64,000 nt of DNA from Telopea speciosissima (taxonomy: Eukaryota > Streptophyta > Magnoliopsida > Proteales > Proteaceae): assembly GCF_018873765.1 (NCBI RefSeq), contig NC_057918.1, forward strand, positions 9,060,862-9,124,861, written 5' to 3'. How positions within the stretch are numbered: position 1 is the first letter of the stretch; the number at the start of each line of letters is the position of its first letter. Shown piece by piece: positions 57,560 through 64,000 of this stretch. The position numbers and the translations under genes were made by a program. The notes under the pieces were generated by a model that ran no database searches, was not told the origin of the DNA, and worked only from the letters and a program-made list of their open reading frames with translations.

Positions 57560-60348
57560 TCGTTTTTCAATTTTCAACGAAAAAAAAATACATTTGCAAA
57601 AATAATGAGAAATATTTTCAGGCTTTCAGCAACAATAGTACAGCTGAGGGGCCGAGTACCGGGAGGAGGGGACGAACTTTCCACATTTCAGTGGAAAATA
57701 CCGAACTACCCGCTTTGTTCAAGGATAATTATTAATTAACATAGGGTATATCCGTATATATAGCCCTTGTACATTGCCCTTAATGTATCTAACATTTGAG
57801 CAAGACAATGTTGTCTGATCCTGTAATGTCTTATATCTTTTTTTGGTTTTTGATAAAAAATGTCTTATATTAACGCAGGGGTCAATGAGAGTGCACATAT
57901 AGGTATCAATCAATATAAATGTAATTTTAATTTCATAGAGTAGGGTGACACTTTTGCATACTCCTGTGTTTTGGCTGTTGGAGCCACGCAACTAGGTGAT
58001 GTTCTATTTAGAGAACTATCTATGAGGGTATCTCTTATTTGAAATGAAATACCCATAATGTTGGAATGAGGATTTTTTTTCACATACTATACGACATGAT
58101 GAGTCATGGAGTACACATTAACATTCGCTCTCTATCATCAAACAAATTGTTGGCGCTTTACTAAATGAACCATCTCCACCCTCTCATTGATGAGGTTTCC
58201 CACTAGAGTTGCAAACAAGGTCGGTTTGGGCAGGGTTTTTTAAAACCCAAACCCAACCTTTACCCGCTCTCAAGGCCAGGTCGGGCTGCCCCTATTTGGC
58301 CCTAATGATGGGAAGGGGGAAGGGGGAAGGGAGATGTAGGTGTTCAGCTAAGTTGGTGGGAAGGAAACTGTAGGAGTTGGGCTAGGCTGGGTGAAGAAGA
58401 GAGAAGAAAGAAGAACGAAGACATGGTAGGGTTGGGCCAGGCCGGGCTCAGCCTCAGGTCTCTACCCTGGCCCTAACTCGAGGCCAGAAATTCTCAACCT
58501 TGACCTGCCCTCAGGACCAGGGTATCTCAGCCCAGGCTCTATTCGGGGTAAAGGTGGGCTCGGGCCATCAGGGCCAAACTCGCGCCCCTATTTCCCACGA
58601 TCCTGGAGACTCTAGCCTAGAGTGGGAAACTTCTACGCTTTAAAATGATATGCCGGGCAACCATTTCATATTTCCAATTTTATTGACACCACTTCCTCTA
58701 GAAATTCCTCGCCATCACTATCTCCCTCCTCTATCCTTTGCATCTCTTCCCCATCTTTTGCACATCTCTACTCCCTACAGCAACCCTACCCCTCTCTCTC
58801 TCTCTCCAACCCAACCTTTGCATCTCTCCTCCGTACCTCTCTTTTTTCTATCTCCTCTCACTACAAGTGGATGCTATGACAAATCAATTGGATAGAGAAG
58901 AAGACACTATATGAATAAAATTAGAAATATGGAAAGAGAAAATACTACAAACATAACAATTATCAAACAAAACATAATATTTAAAACATAAGGTATCGGA
59001 TATAATTTCTTTCAATGTTAGAGATCTTAGGTGTAATTTATCCATTGATATATGGAGAGGATTCAAAGGAGATTAGTAAAAGGGAATGTCTAAATGACGC
59101 CTTTATAAGTGTATTTAGAATTTGAAATCTTTTCATTGCCCCTTATTTTATTCATAAAAGTTATTTATATCAAAAGTAAAATTGAGTTTTGAAAAATAAT
59201 TTGTAAGTGACTTATCACTATATATCATTATAAAAAACATGTGTGTTTTTATAGAAAATAGTTTTCTATCTAGAGTATGGTCTACACCAACACTCCCATG
59301 TGTTTATCTCTCTCCTCCTCAAAACAAAGGGTTAGAATTATCTTTTTGTATGGAAATGTTGATATAGGCTACACTTTCGTACAGAGTTCTTTTTCCCATA
59401 TTATTATATTAAAAGTTAAAAAAAAAAATTTGTATACAGACGGTGCTTGATAGATGACCATACATAACCATTGGATGAAAGATTAGAGTCAACGGTGCAC
59501 CCCCGCGCAAGTAGCAAGGTCTTACTTCTTAGCTTCGCTAGTCATAGTCAAGTGTAAAGTGTAATATTCCCTTTAGTCAAAAAGGGTTGGGGAAATATCT
59601 CAGATTTTGAAGTACGACGTGACGCAGGGTGGAATTGTTTGATTTTTTCTTTCTTCTTTCGTAATGGTTACGGACTGGTTCACCATGTGCCGCGTCGACT
59701 TGTTACTGTTCACGATGGCCACTCAATTTGAATTAGTTCACGTCACCAAACGGAATAATAAGATTCCTGCGAAAACCTATTTGTTGAACACCGCCTCAGT
59801 TTCCGTTTGGTTATAAGGAAAAATCCTGGCTCTGGCCCTGAAATGTCCAGGCAGACTTTGAGTGGGGTGGGCTTGGCAGTCCAAATTGCACCCTAGTTCG
59901 GACAATTCCTTGCAGTGCTAATTCAACTACTCAAGCCTTAGCCATTAACCAGTGCCTTCTCTAGTGCAAAGGGCCTTTTTTTAGCTTCCAATCTGCTGCC
60001 AGTCCCAGAAGATAATTCAATTTAATCAAGTTTCTTTGCTAGGCCCAAATGAGAATTCCTGAAAATAGGGTCTCCATGGAAGCAGGATTTTGCAGATGAC
60101 TGGGTGGGTGCCAAGCAAAACCACTGAGGGGAATCTGTTTGTTATGGGGCACTCAAAACTCTCATAGGCGTAGATAAGACTGTTAAACACTAAGGCCAAA
60201 ACTGCTCTTACTCAAAAACAGCAAAAGAGGAAAGAGAAAATTAGACACAAGATTAAGACAGAAAATAGCAGGACCCATCATTGAAAAGGATATGAATGTA
60301 CACACAATTGGGCATAATTCAAAGTAGTGAAGTTAACATCCTAGATGG
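57560..60348. other. intergenic DNA between the SAM and FTR genes
   Basis: No gene is recognised. Visible pieces are a dispersed repeat word block at 57882-57960, a GC-rich fragment at about 58195-58600 with GGCCAGG and GGGCTCGGGCC words (possibly hAT-type), and a CT-rich stretch at 58660-58870. 58900-59900 is mostly AT-rich. Downstream sequences of the FTR gene precede 60349. Confidence 0.5.
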
Positions 60349-63300
60349 TTATATATTTGCTGTTGTTTCCGTGATTTCTTCCAAGGAGATGGTCTGCATA
60401 GAGAGAAACAACATCATGAGATCAAGAACTAAAATGGAATAATAATAGCAACAATGACAAAGTAATAATTAAGTAATCTACCAACTTAGGTAACTCCAGA
60501 AAAGGACCATGACTAGATTGTGCTAGATTTCCACACTCTTTCTCTTCCCCCAAGGAAACCGAAATAGAGAGAATTGTGTCCAATTGTATAGAGTTTAGTT
60601 TCAGTATCATGATATTCCAGTGTCGTCAGTTTCCCCCCCCCAAATTTTACAATTTAATCAAATCAGAGTTGTGGTCACAGTATCAATTATACACTTTGTA
60701 GGATTTCACAATTTAAGAGTTCTAACCATAATTATAGGATGGAAAGAAAATCTCACTCTAACGCATTTCCACAAACATGAAATGGGTGCTACATCTATAA
60801 ATGGAAAGCAAGGGGAATAATGGAGTGCATGAAAAATCTGGATAAGGTTTATTGGAAGTAGAATACAGGTTTTAGTAGGGAATAATCCTAAAGATTAAAT
60901 TTGACACACAAACTTTGGGTTTTAGGTACTAAGCTATTAGCACAAGCATGGAAATTAACTGCAAAAGCAGAACTTTTATGGAAGGGTTAGAAAAATACCT
61001 GCTCCTTGCCAGCAAAATCATTTTCAGGTGTTAGGAATAACATGCAGTGGCACTCCTTCCTGCCAAGATAATGTTCCATTGAGATACAAGGCTTGGCCAA
61101 ATTTGTAAACTAGAGAAATTTGTATAAACCCAAGCTCAATATACACATAAATATCATCCAGAGAGTAGATCATTCTGTTGCATCCCAGTTCCATATCTTC
61201 ATTTTTAAGGAAATCAAGTCTCCAAATGTTACTCATGCAGGAACAATCCTATTATCCTAGTTCTGCAAAGATGTATTTATCCTTATAAATATTTAATGTT
61301 TAATCTTGTATAAGAGCTGGATCAAAACCTCATTTTGGTTCAAATAGTGAGGTAACATGGATGATAAAGTGGGGAAAAAAAAAGAATTGGAGATAAAGTC
61401 AACAGAAAAATTACAAGAATGACAGTGGATTCCAATACAGTAGAATGACATTCTTGTAATTTTATGAAACATTAAATTCACTTCTTGACCATCTCCCATG
61501 CTTTTTTAGGCTGATGCCTCATGAAAAATCCAAAAATGACAAATTGTGATGAAAGTGACTCTTTTATTTATTTATTGGAAGTCATTGAGGTTCATAGTTG
61601 TAAGTTTCTTCACATTATAAGAGAGTTTATATTTGGTTATTGGCTAAACTCATTTTAGTACAGGGTAAGTCACCTTTTCAGTTTAATGAAGAGATTATGT
61701 CAAGGGCCATAGCCTGGTAACTCAGTAAGAGCTAATATAGTTGAAAAAATTTGGGTCTGAATTGTTTTGGGAGCAAGGCCTCATGCAAGAAACCCTAGGC
61801 AATGTTCTTCCTTGATCTTGCTCTTTTATCACTTCTTTGTTCCTTTCTAATAATTCTCTGAACTTCTAATTTACACCTCTTGTTATATCTAGTAGTTAGT
61901 GTCGTTTTCTCTATTCTATTGAATCTGATTCTCTCTCTTCTCTAAGTTCTTAAAAAACTGGTTCACATTTTTTTTTCTTTCTTTTGTTTCCTGAACTCTT
62001 GTCCTCAACACTAATCCGAGCCCAAATACCTCACTGGCTTATTCATACCCCAAGGTAACAGCCTACAATTTTCACCTTTCTCTCCAAAACATCCTAACTA
62101 GAAAACTCTCTATCTGAATGAAGAAATCCCATATGTCCCAACAGCATCCCTTGTTTGCCATTCTTTTTCATCCTTTCAACTTTCAAGTTTAATACAAATC
62201 TGAAAACCCTCCACCTAGCATCTCCAGTTTCTCTAACAAGACCCGTCTCCAAATCTATGATTGCCACACTGGCTCCAACTATACAAGGCCATGAACCATA
62301 ACTGATTTTCGCAATAGGCTTTAAATGCTCACTTCTCCCCTGTCCAAATTTTCTACGCAATCCATTACTTTGTACTCATTTCTCTCCCTTGAGCAGGCCA
62401 GTGGTACGAGAGGATTCCCCATACCAATCCTGCATCACAATTTTCATCATGTTTTCTGATAACAATGCACTACTTCATAAAGTCACATTTACCATGGCCC
62501 TTCTAGAAACTAAAAATGTTAAGCTAGAATAACAAGAACTTGGACGCGCTGATATTTTGCTTTTCTGGTGAGGAATGTGTCCCACTTCCTGCTACATGTT
62601 AAAAAACAACCATCATCAGCATATCTAGACCCAAAACAAACAAACAAAACTCTTAAAAGTAAGCTCTCGGAACTTGCTTTGGGGTTTGGGCCATGACTAC
62701 TTTGCAGATGGCAGATCAATATCAGCCTACTCTCAAGCCAAATGATGAGTCTTGGTAAGATTTTTTGGGTTAAGGGTAAGGCGGCATCTCAATTCTCACC
62801 TCCCCCTCCCCCTGTTTCTTTTGGATTGACTCAATGAAATTCTAAAGGGCTGGCCTAGGGTCCTGAAGTTCTGGTGTTTTTCCAAAAAAAAAAAAAAGGA
62901 ACTAGATTATTGTTTACCATTTTATCAAACGTGAATACATTCGAAAAGAGTTTAGCCTCCACTCTTTCTGAAAATAAATCCATGAATACTGCAGTGTACA
63001 TCCAGTTGTACTCAACAACTTGATTTCATTTGACAATAGACAGAACTTGAGTTCACTTCCTCTTAAGAATCAAGACATCTTCATGTAGGATATCTTTCAA
63101 TGAAGCTGGGTAATTAGTAATCCACATGACTTCTAGCAAAACAAACACTTGAATGATGCAAACATCATTGACCAAAAATCATATTTAGATTCGCTGCCCA
63201 GAGGTGTACAATGTGGTTCCACTTTCATTAGTCCAAAAAAAAAGTATCACAGACTTTTGTTTTTAATGGCTCACTTTTCAAGCAATGAACTAGCTGATTA

Positions 63301-64000
63301 AAGAAAGACAATCTTAGATTGAAGGCTCGAAAGAGAATGTTTAATGACAAATAGAGAAAACGAAGTGGGAAGACAGACTAGCATATTAATAAAAATACCA
63401 GCGAATAATTCAAAAGCATGAATCATGAGAGTAACAAAACTTTAAAAAATATAAGAAATATACCCTACATTTTTCAGAGGGTAAACACAAATGAATTTTC
63501 AGCATCTGATCCTGATTCATTAAATGTGCCATGGAATAGAAGCCAATTGTATAAAGGAAGCTTATATAGGAAATAACTCTTTCATGTTATACACAAGAGT
63601 AATAATGTTATTCAAAGCAAGAGTTACACAGTAGCAGGTCTCCCAACCCCCCCCCCCCCCCCAAAAAAAAAAAAAAAAACACCCCAAAACACACACCAAA
63701 AAAGAAGCAGAATTTGCCAGGTAAGGTATAGTTTATACCAGTTCAAGTTAAGAAATATCTACCTCTCTCTCATAGGAACACATGGACAGTTCCAAAAGCC
63801 CTGTCCTGCCTCTGCAGGTTTGTCATCATAATGCCTGAAATATAAAGTCAGAGTTACCAAGGTTATGACATGAGAAACGCAACAAAATCCATCTTGATCC
63901 CATTCAGCAGGTGTGATTTTCAATAGGGAAAAAAGGCAGAGGAATATAATTATACAACAAGATCAATGAGAAAAATATTTACCTACAAGGGCAAAGTGGT
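60349..64000 (-). CDS. FTRC: ferredoxin-thioredoxin reductase catalytic chain (last four exons, 5' end outside window)
   Basis: Exons on the minus strand are 64000-63983 (partial), 63834-63763, 61059-60999 and 60393-60349, all with GT-AG borders and matching phase. Together they give the final 64 residues, ending TTANI. The cysteine pattern is diagnostic: CPC, 16 residues, CPC, 8 residues, CHC (PLCPCRHYDD, GQGFWNCPCVPM, KECHCMLFL). In the known enzyme one cysteine of each outer pair forms the redox-active disulfide and the other four hold the 4Fe-4S cluster. The enzyme sits in the chloroplast stroma and passes electrons from ferredoxin to thioredoxins, switching on Calvin-cycle enzymes in the light. 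The transit peptide and N-terminal half must lie to the right of the window. Intron 2 of those seen is about 2.7 kb and holds no recognised gene. Confidence 0.95.
61060..63762 (-). other. FTRC intron
   Basis: The donor is GTAGAT after the exon ending at 63763 and the acceptor is GGCAG before 61059. The sequence is AT-rich, with a C-run/A-run at about 63647-63680 and an A-run at about 62885-62897. Minus-strand frames at 62094-62360 and 62519-62719 show no family resemblance. Confidence 0.8.
63646..63680. repeat. homopolymer C-run followed by A-run
   Basis: About 17 C followed by about 17 A in the FTRC intron. Similar C-run plus A-run stretches occur at 43111-43128 and 54967-54993, both in the SAM introns. 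Such runs are common sites of sequencing error, so their lengths should not be trusted. Confidence 0.8.

Noticed and set aside
62094-62719. Two minus-strand frames in the FTRC intron
   Set aside because: No domain or splice evidence, and they lie inside an intron with good borders.

Overview
This is nuclear DNA from a flowering plant. The host genes are plant-specific: a QALGGH C2H2 zinc-finger protein, a PUB-ARM ubiquitin ligase and a chloroplast ferredoxin-thioredoxin reductase chain. They have short GT-AG exons and long AT-rich introns, and lie among plant repeats (RTE-type LINEs with a GTT/TTG tail, tRNA-derived Au SINEs, Mutator-type MITEs). The species cannot be fixed from the sequence. 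The repeat set would suit a magnoliid or an early-diverging eudicot, but that is a guess. All recognised host genes lie on the minus strand.

Layout. 1-7.5 kb: intergenic, with a fold-back MITE, a Mutator-type MITE and simple repeats. 7.6-8.4 kb: single-exon C2H2 zinc-finger gene of the ZFP5/6/8-GIS type. 9.9-17.9 kb: four-exon endonuclease III-like DNA glycosylase gene. Its second intron (6.8 kb) holds an RTE LINE tail and an L1 remnant. 18.5-20.4 kb: 1.9-kb TIR element carrying a gene-like fragment (Pack-type). 22.6-24.2 kb: intact PUB38/PUB40-type U-box ARM gene. 31.9-44.1 kb: decayed copy of a SAM-domain gene, interrupted by nested LINEs. 44.5-45.8 kb: second PUB-ARM gene without its U-box and with a replaced C-terminus. 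49.6-57.3 kb: complete seven-exon SAM-domain gene. 60.3-64.0 kb: last four exons of the ferredoxin-thioredoxin reductase catalytic chain, running off the right edge.

The main event is a tandem segmental duplication. Blocks spread over about 22.75-44.56 kb (copy A) are repeated in the same order over about 44.56-55.56 kb (copy B). The junction at about 44,561 joins an intron of the SAM gene directly to the 3' coding part of the PUB gene. Copy A therefore keeps the intact PUB and a 5'-less SAM pseudogene, while copy B keeps a 3'-truncated PUB and the intact SAM gene. Later insertions differ between the copies and act as a relative clock: a LINE, a LINE nest, an Au SINE and a 949-bp TIR element each have an empty or near-empty counterpart site in the other copy.

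I saw no tRNA or rRNA gene, no CRISPR array, no organellar insertion and no convincing LTR retroelement coding region. Exon-level calls come from reading splice sites, phase and protein family knowledge by eye. No database search was run.
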